DNA of 64,000 nt from Paenibacillus polysaccharolyticus (GTDB taxonomy: Bacteria > Bacillota > Bacilli > Paenibacillales > Paenibacillaceae), in NCBI RefSeq assembly GCF_900102085.1, contig NZ_FMVM01000009.1, forward strand, positions 124,001 to 188,000, given 5' to 3'. Shown here one piece after another: positions 51,142-60,497 of this stretch. Each line of letters opens with the position of its first letter. The stretch's first letter is position 1. A model generated the notes under the pieces. That model was not told where the DNA came from and ran no database searches. It was given only the letters and a program-made list of their open reading frames with translations. Made by a program: the position numbers and the translations under genes.

Positions 51142-52086
51142 TTAAATCTGATCTCCGATCTCGACAAGAGTAGGACTATGTTTAGTCAGTTCAGGGAACT
51201 CAAAAGATTTGTTAGCCACCATTGCTTCCCGAACAGCTCCTAAACCTTCCGACTTCCAGATCGAGTAAATATATTTGGAAAAGGCATATCCATTCAAGAC
51301 GTACCCGCTATCTTGTAGCTGTCTGAACAACTTCGCACTCTCTTCAGACTGTTCAATATCCGCTAGAATACAAGCCAGATTGTTTAGCGCAATGTGAATA
51401 TCTCTCTGTGATATTCTGCTCGAATTCACATCTTCCCAACTGCCGACAACTTCTTCTTTTTTCATTGGCTCTAAGGAAGCCCAATCGATGTGATCTATTA
51501 AATGCATCGTTTCATGCATAAGTAAATCTACTTCTTTTTCATTCCTGGAGTGATACAAATAAGCTAGACGCTGTTTGTTGTATGTAATTCGGGCAAAAAG
51601 AAGATTGTCCCACTGCTGATCTTCTTCAATAAGCCGTTTCATATGTTCTAAGACTTCCGGCATCTCGCTGTATCTCTCTAATGCCCAGAACGTACCGCTT
51701 AAGGCCCGGTGGCTCTCAAAACGAACGACGCGATTGGAATCCAATCTTGGCGCATGATCACAAGCATATCGATACCAGTCTATCCAATGATTTAAGTAAT
51801 TCCCCAGAGACAACGACAAAGCCTGTGTAGAATCAGAAACGACCCAATGGTACTGTTCAGGGGGGAGAATCTGCTTTCCCCATTCGAAAAATGCCAAATG
51901 ATTGGCATAAAGTGGCTCCGGATCTCTTAAAAGGGCATAACCATCTGAAATATTCCAGTATACCCAGCCTCGTTCATTCACAGCTAGTTCGCCGGATTGT
52001 TCATATTCTTTCAATAAGTTGATCATCCCCTGATGATCGCCTCGAGCGACTGTTTCCTGAAAAGCATGAACGATACTCTTCCTCAT
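51142..52086 (-). CDS. Alpha-helical TPR-like protein of unknown function
   Basis: A 314-residue all-helical soluble protein. Helical pairs such as GMINLLKEYEQSGELAVNERGWVYWNISDGYALL, ALSLSLGNYLNHWIDWYRYACDHAPRL and NEKEVDLLMHETMHLIDHIDWASLEPMKKEE have TPR-like spacing without clear TPR consensus. A HETMHLIDH stretch is histidine-rich but does not fit a known metal site. The ATG at 52086 lies 6 bases after GGAGG. The family is unrecognised; similar proteins in Bacillales occur next to regulatory or toxin-associated genes. Confidence 0.7.
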   Translation of the reverse strand: MRKSIVHAFQETVARGDHQGMINLLKEYEQSGELAVNERGWVYWNISDGYALLRDPEPLYANHLAFFEWGKQILPPEQYHWVVSDSTQALSLSLGNYLNHWIDWYRYACDHAPRLDSNRVVRFESHRALSGTFWALERYSEMPEVLEHMKRLIEEDQQWDNLLFARITYNKQRLAYLYHSRNEKEVDLLMHETMHLIDHIDWASLEPMKKEEVVGSWEDVNSSRISQRDIHIALNNLACILADIEQSEESAKLFRQLQDSGYVLNGYAFSKYIYSIWKSEGLGAVREAMVANKSFEFPELTKHSPTLVEIGDQI

Positions 52087-52111
52087 CTTCATCCTCCGTC
52101 CCTCATAGCCC

Positions 52112-52936
52112 TTACAATGGCTTCGTGCCGCAAGCAGTAATAAAATTCATCATGGCATAGGCTTCTGGTGAATGATTTATAGCTTCGAAAGCTCGCTGTA
52201 ACTGGACAAACTCCTCCCGGCTAATGATACCCTTTTCAACAAAATGTACAAAACGCTGGAGATTAAATTGTTGCTTGAAACCCTCTATACCGATGATGTC
52301 GCTGTGTTGAACAACCGCATCGATGTCAACATCAATGTATCCACTCTCAGAGAGGAGCCGCGGCAAACCTCTGCCAATTAATCGATTACCGCCATGTTGG
52401 GCTACAAAGTCCGCGATTTTCATTAATACGGTATGTAGCGCCGGTATATCTGGATTAACTGCGCCAAAAACACCATCGTCAACATCAATAATGGCCAGCC
52501 GGCCACCAGGCTTGAGCACACGATAAATTTCTTGCGCAGCTTCGATCGGATTGTTCAGGTGAAGAAAGATCAGCCTAGCCACCACAAAATCAAAGGAGTT
52601 ATCCGGCAGATCCATCTGATAAATGGAAGATTCCACAAATTGCAGTCGCTCGAAAGAAACGTCTTTTAGCCGTTCTTTGGCTTGCGCTTGTAACGTATGA
52701 TCTATCTCAAGCGAGGTAATCTCGCTGCCCGGTAGACTGTTCAATAATTGTTCCGTGATGTAGCCGGGTCCGCTTCCGACCTCTAATACACGCATTCCAT
52801 TTTTGAGCCCATACCACGCCAGATTACGAAATTCTTTGGACCATCCCATGCCGGCTTGCATCTTTAACCTCTCTAATTCAGCTTCGAAACTTAATACTGC
52901 GGTTTGGATATTGTAAGTTGAACGCGGGTCAGTCAT
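52112..52936 (-). CDS. SAM-dependent methyltransferase (UbiE/ArsM-like)
   Basis: A 274-residue class I methyltransferase. Motif I is MRVLEVGSGPGYITEQLLNSLP, then ITSLEIDHTLQAQAKERLKD and FVESSIYQMDLPDNSFDFVVARLIFLHLNNPIEAAQEIYRVLKPGGRLAIIDVDDGVFG. The long C-terminal helical region (VVQHSDIIGIEGFKQQFNLQRFVHFVEKGIISREEFVQL) is a substrate lid. AGGAGG precedes the ATG. It is transcribed after another methyltransferase gene, 43 bp apart. Confidence 0.9.
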   Translation of the reverse strand: MTDPRSTYNIQTAVLSFEAELERLKMQAGMGWSKEFRNLAWYGLKNGMRVLEVGSGPGYITEQLLNSLPGSEITSLEIDHTLQAQAKERLKDVSFERLQFVESSIYQMDLPDNSFDFVVARLIFLHLNNPIEAAQEIYRVLKPGGRLAIIDVDDGVFGAVNPDIPALHTVLMKIADFVAQHGGNRLIGRGLPRLLSESGYIDVDIDAVVQHSDIIGIEGFKQQFNLQRFVHFVEKGIISREEFVQLQRAFEAINHSPEAYAMMNFITACGTKPL

Positions 52937-52979
52937 ATTCCTTTTCCTCCTCTTGATTAAAATGATAGAACCTGTATTT

Positions 52980-53756
52980 TTACACTTTTTTTCTACCTAA
53001 AAAAAGAGCGACCTTGTGATGTTTGTCTATCGTTCCGCCTGCATGATCTATTGAACGTTTGATTCTCTCCAAAAGCGTACTCCGAACATCCTCAGAAAGC
53101 TGCTGATGCTTGGAATTTGTATTTAAAAGTGCGACATATTCATCGCTCGAACAGGACTGTATCCAGTTATATTCCTTGACCTTAATGTCTGTGAACAAGC
53201 CCGAACGCTCCGTTATTTCTTTGCGCTCCTGAATGACTTCATCAGGCGAAGGATATTGAGAATCATCCAAATGAGGGGCTAGCGCAATGTAATGCGCACG
53301 GATTTCTCGATGCAGCTGGTCGTAGCCAGGAACATGAACTGTCAAAAAAAAACCTATGCATCCCTCATCCTCAAGCACTTCCCAGGCCCTGCGGTAGCCG
53401 ATCTCTGGATCAATAAAATGAAAGGCTGTCCCTGACACCATCAACTTGAAAAGCTTTCCTTCTTCATTCCATTCCTCAAACGAAGTGTTGATCACTTGAA
53501 TGGATGGATACGATCTGAATTTATCTGCGGTAAACTGTGCCAAATTGCTACCTAATTCAATACACGTAATGTTGGTGTAGTCCTTACTCACCAAACCACC
53601 AGTGGCCTGCCCTGTTCCGCAACCAACTTCAAGAATGGAATCTTGCTTATCAAGCTTCGCATATGTAAAAATATCATCAAACATTTCGCTCGGATAGACA
53701 GGTCTGTAACGCTCATATTCACTCACTACGAGATTAAATGTTTCCTTGTTTTCCAT
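52980..53756 (-). CDS. SAM-dependent methyltransferase, trans-aconitate/UbiE-like
   Basis: A 258-residue class I methyltransferase starting MENKETFNLVVSEYERYRPVYPSEMFDDIF. Motif I is ILEVGCGTGQATGGLV, followed by ITCIELGSNLAQFTADKF and INTSFEEWNEEGKLFKLMVSGTAFHFIDPEIGYRRAWEVLEDEGCIGFFLTVHV. The start YDxxRPxYP-type N-terminus is seen in trans-aconitate and small-molecule methyltransferases. The ATG at 53756 lies 8 bases after GGAGG. It is followed by a second methyltransferase and a TPR-like gene in close order. Confidence 0.89.
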   Translation of the reverse strand: MENKETFNLVVSEYERYRPVYPSEMFDDIFTYAKLDKQDSILEVGCGTGQATGGLVSKDYTNITCIELGSNLAQFTADKFRSYPSIQVINTSFEEWNEEGKLFKLMVSGTAFHFIDPEIGYRRAWEVLEDEGCIGFFLTVHVPGYDQLHREIRAHYIALAPHLDDSQYPSPDEVIQERKEITERSGLFTDIKVKEYNWIQSCSSDEYVALLNTNSKHQQLSEDVRSTLLERIKRSIDHAGGTIDKHHKVALFLGRKKV

Positions 53757-53912
53757 GGTATCCGCCTCCATTTTGCTAACATTATTTTCCTTGTTTTCAT
53801 TGACTAAACTTACCATATTTTATTATTGTTGAACATATCAGAATAAACCTCTCAATAATGGAATGATACCGTCTCTAGTTCATCAGTTACTAAAATGGAT
53901 CGAGGTGTTCCG

Positions 53913-54014
53913 ATGAAAATATCCCCATTCTTTTTCGGGAAGCTGACAGATGAGCAATGGGGAAAAGGAATCTATAGACATCTGGACCATCATCTCAAAC
54001 AATTTGGAGTTTAA
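53913..54014 (+). pseudogene. Remnant of a DinB/DUF1569-like protein, C-terminal end
   Basis: A 33-residue frame PFFFGKLTDEQWGKGIYRHLDHHLKQFGV resembles only the C-terminal end of DUF1569/DinB-like proteins (FGKLT-x-QWG ... HLDHHLRQFG). Nothing recognisable lies upstream in frame, so it is probably the leftover of a deleted gene. The rest of the 53757-54130 interval holds only the hairpin at 54048-54113. Confidence 0.5.
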
Positions 54015-54042
54015 TCTAATCTTGGCAGATCGCATAATCCGG

Positions 54043-54113
54043 AAAAAGCCCATGACAACATTATGGCTTAATCACACATCTCTGCATGGTTTAAGCTTCA
54101 TGATGTCATGGGC
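54043..54113 (-). terminator. Large terminator hairpin after the GH30 gene
   Basis: GCCCATGACA (from 54048) pairs with TGTCATGGGC (to 54113) with nested GGCTTAA/TTAAGCT pairing; a five-U run follows on the minus strand. Confidence 0.6.
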
Positions 54114-54130
54114 AATATGAAGTGAAGCTC

Positions 54131-55699
54131 TTACTCTTTACTTTCCACTTTCTGAACACAGCCAGTGACGGTCACAACCGATTTTCCTGGAATGTTCACG
54201 ATAAAAGATTGCTCCTCTTCCGCTGCGGTAACTCTCTCCTGACAAATCAGATCCAGTTCCGCATTGGTTACGTAAGACTGCATTGTTGCAATTCGTTCAT
54301 TTAATCCCAGCTCATGGAGGTCTAATTGCAAGCTTTTGTCCTGTTCACCATGATTCACAAAAACAGCAGTCACGGTCTGCTCTCCTTCATGGACATAAGC
54401 AGAACCTAACAAACCGCTATCAGCTTCCTCACCAAGTCCGGTCAAGTCGATTCGCTTCGCACCAGGCCGAATAAATCGGCTATAGTTACCGAGCACCCAG
54501 AGCATTTTAGATGTCAGAATATTTTGCTCATCGCCTGTTTCATTAAAATCCGTATAGATTAATCCATCTTTGTAGTCTACTTTGGAAACCGCTGTCCACC
54601 ATTGCCATGCTGCCGCATTCGCTTCCACCAGATCAAAATGAATCGTTCTTGCCACATGAAGGGCTGGCTCAATCCCTAAATCACGTCCAGGACCATAATC
54701 CCCCAGAATGCAATATTCCGTCACCCAGTATTTGCTCTCTTCATCGTAATGCTTCATGTTCGTGTGCAGCAATTGCCTCAATCTGACTAACCGATCATCC
54801 CCCGGATTACTGTAGTCAGACCAGTATGAATGGGAAGCCATTTTATTGCCTATCGCTTCTTTCAACTCAGGATCACCGATCATATCCTTTATGTATTCCC
54901 GATACTTCCCTGTTCCCAGCTTGTTAGCGCCGCTGGAATACGTTCCACTTCCCGCAAACTGACGATAGTATTCGTCGTCCAAGAGCGCCGTAATTTCCAC
55001 ACCGTCCGGTGCACTGATCCGTGTCTGCAAATCGGTCTGCTGTAACTGGCGATATAATTCCAGAATCACTTGCTTCAGATCATCATTATTATAACGATTT
55101 CCCTCCTGCCAAGACTGATTCCAGTCCCAAGTCGGCTCGTTGATCGGGCTAATATAGTCAAAAGCAAGTCCTTTTCCCTTGAAATACGATAAAACATCAA
55201 TTAGATACGACGCGAACTTTCCATTATACTCCGGTTTCAGATTCGTCGAACCCACTTCAAGATCAGGCTGGGCATGCCCATTTTTGGTCATCCATACCGG
55301 CGGACTATTTACAAAAGCGATAAGTGTCTCAACTCCCCGATCACGCGCAGCTTGAAGGAACCACTGTTGGCCCGACTGTTTACTCCAGTCATACTCGTGC
55401 TCCTCTGATATTTTGAAAGCTTCGGCTCTTCTCCAAGGGTCGGGAATTCGATCCTGATCGGTTTCTGTTGAACCTGCGCCTATGTTAAAACGCCATGCGG
55501 ACAACCCGATGCCTCGCTCCCTGGAAAATAACAGATCGGCGATTTGCGCCTTGTTTTCCTCGCTCCAATGCTTCCCTAGCGGTTCCATCGACCACGCATC
55601 CGACGCGCCAAAATTGTCTATACTCTGATAACATATATTTCCATCAATCGTGACTTGTGCATCCAGCCTATCGTTTGCTTTTGGGGTATCTCTTTGCAT
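54131..55699 (-). CDS. Glycoside hydrolase family 30 enzyme without signal peptide
   Basis: A 522-residue enzyme. The GH30 TIM barrel starts with NFGASDAW (29-36) and SAWRFNIGAGSTE, has the acid/base Glu188 in SPINEPTWDW and the nucleophile Glu328 in WVTEYCILGDYGPG, and ends in the side beta domain (LGSAYVHEGEQTVTAVFVNHGEQDKSLQLDL; GKSVVTVTG). Motif spacing resembles beta-1,6-galactanase/fucosidase-like GH30 members more than glucosylceramidases, but the specificity is open. No signal peptide is present, so it works in the cytoplasm on imported oligosaccharides. AGGAGG precedes the ATG. It is last in the permease-DUF5696 operon and has its own terminator. Confidence 0.88.
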   Translation of the reverse strand: MQRDTPKANDRLDAQVTIDGNICYQSIDNFGASDAWSMEPLGKHWSEENKAQIADLLFSRERGIGLSAWRFNIGAGSTETDQDRIPDPWRRAEAFKISEEHEYDWSKQSGQQWFLQAARDRGVETLIAFVNSPPVWMTKNGHAQPDLEVGSTNLKPEYNGKFASYLIDVLSYFKGKGLAFDYISPINEPTWDWNQSWQEGNRYNNDDLKQVILELYRQLQQTDLQTRISAPDGVEITALLDDEYYRQFAGSGTYSSGANKLGTGKYREYIKDMIGDPELKEAIGNKMASHSYWSDYSNPGDDRLVRLRQLLHTNMKHYDEESKYWVTEYCILGDYGPGRDLGIEPALHVARTIHFDLVEANAAAWQWWTAVSKVDYKDGLIYTDFNETGDEQNILTSKMLWVLGNYSRFIRPGAKRIDLTGLGEEADSGLLGSAYVHEGEQTVTAVFVNHGEQDKSLQLDLHELGLNERIATMQSYVTNAELDLICQERVTAAEEEQSFIVNIPGKSVVTVTGCVQKVESKE

Positions 55700-55872
55700 C
55701 CCTCATCCTCCTCTTCCTGATCTATCTTTGCAGATCTTTGCACTCCAAACCGTTCATTGGCTAATGGTTAGAGACTGCCAGTTATGTAGGCAGCCTCTTA
55801 TATTTTTTGGAATTCAGTGTCTTCTCAGGTTATAAAGGAATATCCCCCCTTTATTCCCTGCCCCGATTCCTG

Positions 55873-56886
55873 TTATCCTACAAGACCAGAACGTTCCACA
55901 CTCTCCACAAAATGACGCTGAACGAACAGATAAATGATAATCAGCGGCAGAATCGCCATCAACACACTCGTATTCATCATCATAGACATGAAAAACGGGT
56001 CTTGTGTATAAGATGCCGCAGCCTGGCCTCCGCCCGTTAGATACGTCGCAATGGTAAAGCCCGAGGACGACATCATCGACGACATGACTTTAGGTTCATT
56101 CAAATACATATTGGTGAAGAAGGAATCATTCCATTGCCAAACGAATGAGAACAGCATAACCGTAACCATTGAAGGGATCGCGTTAGGCAAAATAATACGT
56201 CCAAACGTTTTGAAATATCCTGCACCATCCACGTAGGCAGCTTCTTCAATCTCACGCGGAATACCTCTGAAGAACTGGCGGAAAATGTAGACGTACAGAC
56301 CTGTTTTCACACCCATACCGAGTGCTGCGGAGATCAGAAACGGCCAGTATGTGTTGATCAGATTAGCAGGACTGCCACGAAACAGCTCGATTAAACCCAT
56401 CACATCAAAGTTCTTAAAATTCAGATAGAGCGGAATCATGATCGTCTGTGTAGGCACCAGAATGGTAAATATTACGGCAGCAAACAACAAACCACTGCCT
56501 CTGAACTTGATTCTTGCAAACCCATAGCCGGCTAGCACACAGGTTATCGTTTGCAGGAGCATAACCGCAGAGGATAACCATAAGGTGTTCATTAACACGC
56601 CGGGATAGTTCATTGCCGTGAAGACCAGTTTAAAGTTTTCGAGCGTAAACGTACGCGGAATCCAGATCACCGTTGGGTCATACAGATCGGACATGCTTTT
56701 AAAGGATATCGATATTTTCAATAAAATCGGATATAGAATGACAAATGAAATGCCAAAGATCAAGACAAACCGAACCAGAATCCACGCCCACTTCTTGATC
56801 GCTTCAAACCAGTAGGCCGTGGAACCTAGGCGATGCAGCCATTCCTTTTTCGCTGGCGGTTGCCCTGCTGCGGTTTCTGTCTTCAT
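55873..56886 (-). CDS. Carbohydrate ABC transporter permease, MalG-type, of pair B
   Basis: A 337-residue CUT1 permease with a long charged N-terminus (KTETAAGQPPAKKEWLHRLG) and about six helices. EAA loop: REIEEAAYVDGAGYFKTFGRIILPNAIPSMVTVMLF. The insert AATYTQDPFFMSMM-like region near the C-terminus (TIATYLTGGGQAAASYTQDPFFMSMMMNTSVLMAILPLIIIYLFVQRHFV) is longer than in maltose permeases. AGGAGG precedes the ATG. It starts 20 bp after the MalF-type partner; a 173-bp spacer with a hairpin-like repeat separates it from the GH30 gene. Confidence 0.9.
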   Translation of the reverse strand: MKTETAAGQPPAKKEWLHRLGSTAYWFEAIKKWAWILVRFVLIFGISFVILYPILLKISISFKSMSDLYDPTVIWIPRTFTLENFKLVFTAMNYPGVLMNTLWLSSAVMLLQTITCVLAGYGFARIKFRGSGLLFAAVIFTILVPTQTIMIPLYLNFKNFDVMGLIELFRGSPANLINTYWPFLISAALGMGVKTGLYVYIFRQFFRGIPREIEEAAYVDGAGYFKTFGRIILPNAIPSMVTVMLFSFVWQWNDSFFTNMYLNEPKVMSSMMSSSGFTIATYLTGGGQAAASYTQDPFFMSMMMNTSVLMAILPLIIIYLFVQRHFVESVERSGLVG

Positions 56887-56906
56887 GTCAGGCCTCCTTC
56901 AGAATA

Positions 56907-57806
56907 CTAGTTTTGATAAAAGACCTTGCGGGATACCAAGGCGGTCGTTACCCAGAGAATCAGTGCAATCACAGCAAAATACATCCAGGACATCGCCGCA
57001 CTGAGCCCGAAGTTAAAGCTTTTGAAGGCCGTATCCACCACAAGTCGGCTCGTCTGATCACTGATGAAGCTATCCACGATGGTATACACCAGATTCGTCA
57101 GAATCAACGGGCTTAGCATCGGGAACGTAATTTTCCAAAAGGCTTCATAGCCTGTAGATCCTTCGATTTTGGCTGCTTCATACAGTGATGGAGAAATCGA
57201 CTGCAAACCGGCAAGGAAAATTAGAATCTGGACGCCTGATTGACTGACAATCTCGTATATCCGGCTAACCGCACCTGTCAGATATTCGACCAAAATCGGA
57301 CTCATGCCGGATTCAAGCAACATAATGGTCAGATCCAGATTTTTCATCACGGACAGTCCACCGCCCGTCATATCGTTGGCACTACGTACAACGGATTGCA
57401 TCAAATCCCCGTTTTCGATACTCGCAATAATACCCGAAGCCAAAATAACCGGAAGGAAAAAAATCGCTCTCGCCAGCACCCTTCCATGAAACTTCTGATT
57501 CAGAATCACCGCAAAAAACAGGCTGAAAATAATGATTAACGGTGTATTCACGACAATATTGATTACAGATTCCGTCAACATCCTCACATAGGATTCATGA
57601 GAGAATAACGCCTCACGGAAATTCGCCAAACCGATAAACTCCAGCGTAAACCCTTCATTGGACACCTGCAGATTGCTCAGACTGTATCGGAACGAAGAGA
57701 TCAGCGGCACCATGAAAAGTAACAAGAAACCGATGAACCAAGGCAGGATGAAATACAAACCGTAATATCTGTTTTTTTGCTCTAGGGATAATTTCTTAAG
57801 TTTCAT
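56907..57806 (-). CDS. Carbohydrate ABC transporter permease, MalF-type, of pair B
   Basis: A 299-residue CUT1 permease starting MKLKKLSLEQKNRYYGLYFI, with six helices and the EAA loop SLYEAAKIEGSTGYEAFWKITFPMLSPLILTNLVYTI. The ATG overlaps the stop of the DUF5696 gene as ATGA, so the transporter and that protein are translated together. It pairs with the MalG-type permease 20 bp downstream. Confidence 0.9.
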   Translation of the reverse strand: MKLKKLSLEQKNRYYGLYFILPWFIGFLLLFMVPLISSFRYSLSNLQVSNEGFTLEFIGLANFREALFSHESYVRMLTESVINIVVNTPLIIIFSLFFAVILNQKFHGRVLARAIFFLPVILASGIIASIENGDLMQSVVRSANDMTGGGLSVMKNLDLTIMLLESGMSPILVEYLTGAVSRIYEIVSQSGVQILIFLAGLQSISPSLYEAAKIEGSTGYEAFWKITFPMLSPLILTNLVYTIVDSFISDQTSRLVVDTAFKSFNFGLSAAMSWMYFAVIALILWVTTALVSRKVFYQN

Positions 57807-60475
57807 TCCGGCATGTCACCTCCTACCCAGTAGCTCTTCGCTGCCACACGTGTGCCATTCCACTCCACAGCAGCATCGTTGTAATTCACAATGACCGTTT
57901 TACCTTTTTCGTAAGTCGTTTGATAAACACCCTTACTCAGCTTCTCATGTTTAACAATCGTTTGATTCTGTACATCTTGCAGCACATTCCTAAGTTCCTT
58001 ATATCGCTCTGCTGATTCCTCGATCCAGCGCCGATAATCGGCTGAATATAACGCGTCAAAACTCGTCAGTTTGATCGCAGATGGATCTGCATAGAACCAC
58101 GTGTAATACGGTGCCGATCCGGTTTCGATCGCCCGGAGCATCTGTACATGGGAATCCTGATCATCCGCCATATTCCAGGCCTGCCCTGCATATTGCACGA
58201 AGCCGTGATAGACCAGTTGGAAAAAGGGCACCGCTTCATCGGTGATGTTAAACCCGCTGTTGCTAACAGGTGCATCTACGATATGTCTGGCATAGGGGCT
58301 TGCATAACTATTGCCGCCCTCTACAAGAAGCGATGCATCCGAGCTGCGTACCTGCTCAAGCTGATTCATCACAACCTCTTTGGCTTGTTCGCGATTGATC
58401 ACATTAGCGCGGTTAAAATCGGAATTAAGCTGGTCGCCTAAATCTCGAAGCGACAGACCTGTAAGTCCTGTTTCCTTATAATCTTGTAGAAATCCGCTCA
58501 CAATGCCCGGCACCGCTTCCGGACTCAGGACATAACCCGGAGAGGCTTCACTCTCCTGTGTAAAGGAGGCGATATAGTACGGGAACAACTGCGCAAGTTT
58601 ACCTGTAATTTGGCGAGAAGCATACGATTTTTTGAATCCCTTCGCTTCTGGGAACGCCTCCAGGAAGGATACGTCCGGATATAATCCAAAACCATTCTCT
58701 TGTGTATAGGCCTGTAGGCTTTGCAAACCTTTAGCGCCACCAAGCTTTTTATCAATATCGATGGACTTCGGCATATCATGATGCATACCGCCGTTAAACC
58801 ACCCCGAGTACCGAAGCTGGATATCCTCCACACCAAGGCTTTGCATTTCTTTTAAAATATCCTGTGCCTCTTCGAACGTGGTAAGCGACTCGTAAGCATT
58901 ATACGGGATGCCGAGGAAAAACTTTTTCTTCGGGATACCGCCGATCAATTCCACGTAAAAAGGGAGTTCCGTATCATCACCTAAACGGGTGAGATTCTTT
59001 TGCTCCGTCAGATAATCCCGATAAGTCGAGGCCATACCGGAATAGCTCGCATCATCTGCGCTCAAAAATTCATAGATAACGGACATTTCATTATGAAAAG
59101 GCTGTGCCTGAAACCGTTTGACTGTGCTGGAACGCCAGCCGTTCGTCAGGGTAACCTCTTCCATACTGCTGAGTGAAAAACTGGAATGCACCGTATTGTA
59201 CTGGTTCAATCTTCCGCTGACATCCGCTTCAACAGACGCAACCGCATCACCTTTATCAATGACAGCAAGATATCCTTTGTCTCCGTAACTCATACCAAAC
59301 ACCGGCATTCTTGCCTTCTGTTCCTTCTGGATCTGGGAGAGCTGATTTACAGCATGATCACTTCCATACAGAGCCGTACTATATGGGGATACTGACGTTT
59401 TTTTATTATTAAAATAAATCAGAGATCCCGATCCGTCTGGCACCAGACTGTATCCTTTATCTTTTGGACCGCTTGCTCCAAAAAACGGCAGCAGGGACAA
59501 GGATTGAATTTTCATCGTATCTGGATACTGGATTCCATTTTCCGGAATGGAAACACGCAGATGTCCTTGCTCCAGCCGATACTGGACAGGCACAATGACA
59601 CTTGCGCTCCCGCTTTCCTCTTCACCGTAGGCCGCTTTGTCTATGGCAATCTGTGCCTCATCATAGCCGACAGACTCGAAAATTCGGGTTACTTTGGACA
59701 AACCTACGCCTTTCAGAGATGAATCCCGTCTTTCGTAGCGTTTGTTCTGCTCATCATACTTAAAGCGCTTCTCAATCTCTTTCTGGTCTTGTTCTTCCAG
59801 TTTCCCGAGAATTAATGTGTTAAAACGTTCTTCGCTAATATATTTAGGGATAGCTTCAATATCACTTTTGACTTCACCCAGCGTGTATACAACGTTGAAG
59901 CCGTCCTCTACTTTTTCAACTTCAAACTGACCACTCTCTACACTGTGCGTAAAATTATCGTATTTGAGCGCATTGCCCGTATTATCGTAATACGTCAATT
60001 CAAATTGCACATTCAGCTGGGACTTGTTATAACCGGTCGCAATGGTATCCTGTTCACGATCCTGCGGGTTAGAAAACCACATCGCACCATTCTTCTGATC
60101 CTTGACCGCAATCTCTGTCGTTTCCGGCTTTAGATACAGGATCAGGCCATCCTTTTCCGCAACAACTTCCATCCCCTCAGGAACAGTTACGGCTTCGTTC
60201 TTCTGTTGATTCGCAGATGCCGTCTGCGGTTCAGAGCTGGTCGCATCGGATTGCTTTTCCCCCTCACGTTCAGGATCCGTCGTTGTAGACTCTTGTTTTG
60301 TTAAAGTTTCCTGTGTTTTAGAAGACTCAGTAGCCGTACTCTGATCTGCCTCCTGTGAATCGCCAGATGTGGTTACCACACGTTCCGATACGGATTCCGC
60401 ATAGTTGATATTTTGAGCCATAAACAAGCTTGCAATAAGGATGACCGCTGCAAACGCGGTACGCTTTTTTCTCAT
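57803..60475 (-). CDS. Secreted DUF5696 protein, probable TIM-barrel glycosidase-like enzyme
   Basis: An 890-residue exported protein. Residues 1-27 form a signal peptide (RKKRTAFAAVILIASLFMAQ). Residues 30-95 are a Thr/Ser/Gln/Glu-rich spacer, then come beta-rich N-terminal domains (about 98-500), and a C-terminal half with TIM-barrel rhythm: FYVELIGGIPKKKFFLGIPYNAYESLTTFEEAQDILKEMQSLGVEDIQLRYSGWFNGGMHHDMP, LQAYTQENGFGLYPDVSFLEAF, LSLRDLGDQLNSDF and LLVEGGNSYASPYARHIVDAP. Asp601 or Asp678 and Glu719 sit at strand ends where GH101/GH129-like enzymes carry catalytic acids; this is inference. The ATG at 60475 follows GGAGG by 8 bases. Its stop overlaps the permease start. Confidence 0.8.
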   Translation of the reverse strand: MRKKRTAFAAVILIASLFMAQNINYAESVSERVVTTSGDSQEADQSTATESSKTQETLTKQESTTTDPEREGEKQSDATSSEPQTASANQQKNEAVTVPEGMEVVAEKDGLILYLKPETTEIAVKDQKNGAMWFSNPQDREQDTIATGYNKSQLNVQFELTYYDNTGNALKYDNFTHSVESGQFEVEKVEDGFNVVYTLGEVKSDIEAIPKYISEERFNTLILGKLEEQDQKEIEKRFKYDEQNKRYERRDSSLKGVGLSKVTRIFESVGYDEAQIAIDKAAYGEEESGSASVIVPVQYRLEQGHLRVSIPENGIQYPDTMKIQSLSLLPFFGASGPKDKGYSLVPDGSGSLIYFNNKKTSVSPYSTALYGSDHAVNQLSQIQKEQKARMPVFGMSYGDKGYLAVIDKGDAVASVEADVSGRLNQYNTVHSSFSLSSMEEVTLTNGWRSSTVKRFQAQPFHNEMSVIYEFLSADDASYSGMASTYRDYLTEQKNLTRLGDDTELPFYVELIGGIPKKKFFLGIPYNAYESLTTFEEAQDILKEMQSLGVEDIQLRYSGWFNGGMHHDMPKSIDIDKKLGGAKGLQSLQAYTQENGFGLYPDVSFLEAFPEAKGFKKSYASRQITGKLAQLFPYYIASFTQESEASPGYVLSPEAVPGIVSGFLQDYKETGLTGLSLRDLGDQLNSDFNRANVINREQAKEVVMNQLEQVRSSDASLLVEGGNSYASPYARHIVDAPVSNSGFNITDEAVPFFQLVYHGFVQYAGQAWNMADDQDSHVQMLRAIETGSAPYYTWFYADPSAIKLTSFDALYSADYRRWIEESAERYKELRNVLQDVQNQTIVKHEKLSKGVYQTTYEKGKTVIVNYNDAAVEWNGTRVAAKSYWVGGDMPE

Positions 60476-60497
60476 ATCAGGCACCTCCCTTCTTCTC

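Noticed and set aside
51142-52086. HETMHLIDH read as a zinc-protease motif in the TPR-like protein
   Set aside because: The spacing is HExxHxxxH inside a helical repeat without other protease features; most likely coincidental.
55755-55810. Inverted repeat with AGAG-A-CTGCC and GGCAG-C-CTCT in the GH30/permease spacer, considered as a terminator
   Set aside because: On the minus strand, the coding direction, no U run follows; the T run is on the other strand where no gene ends.
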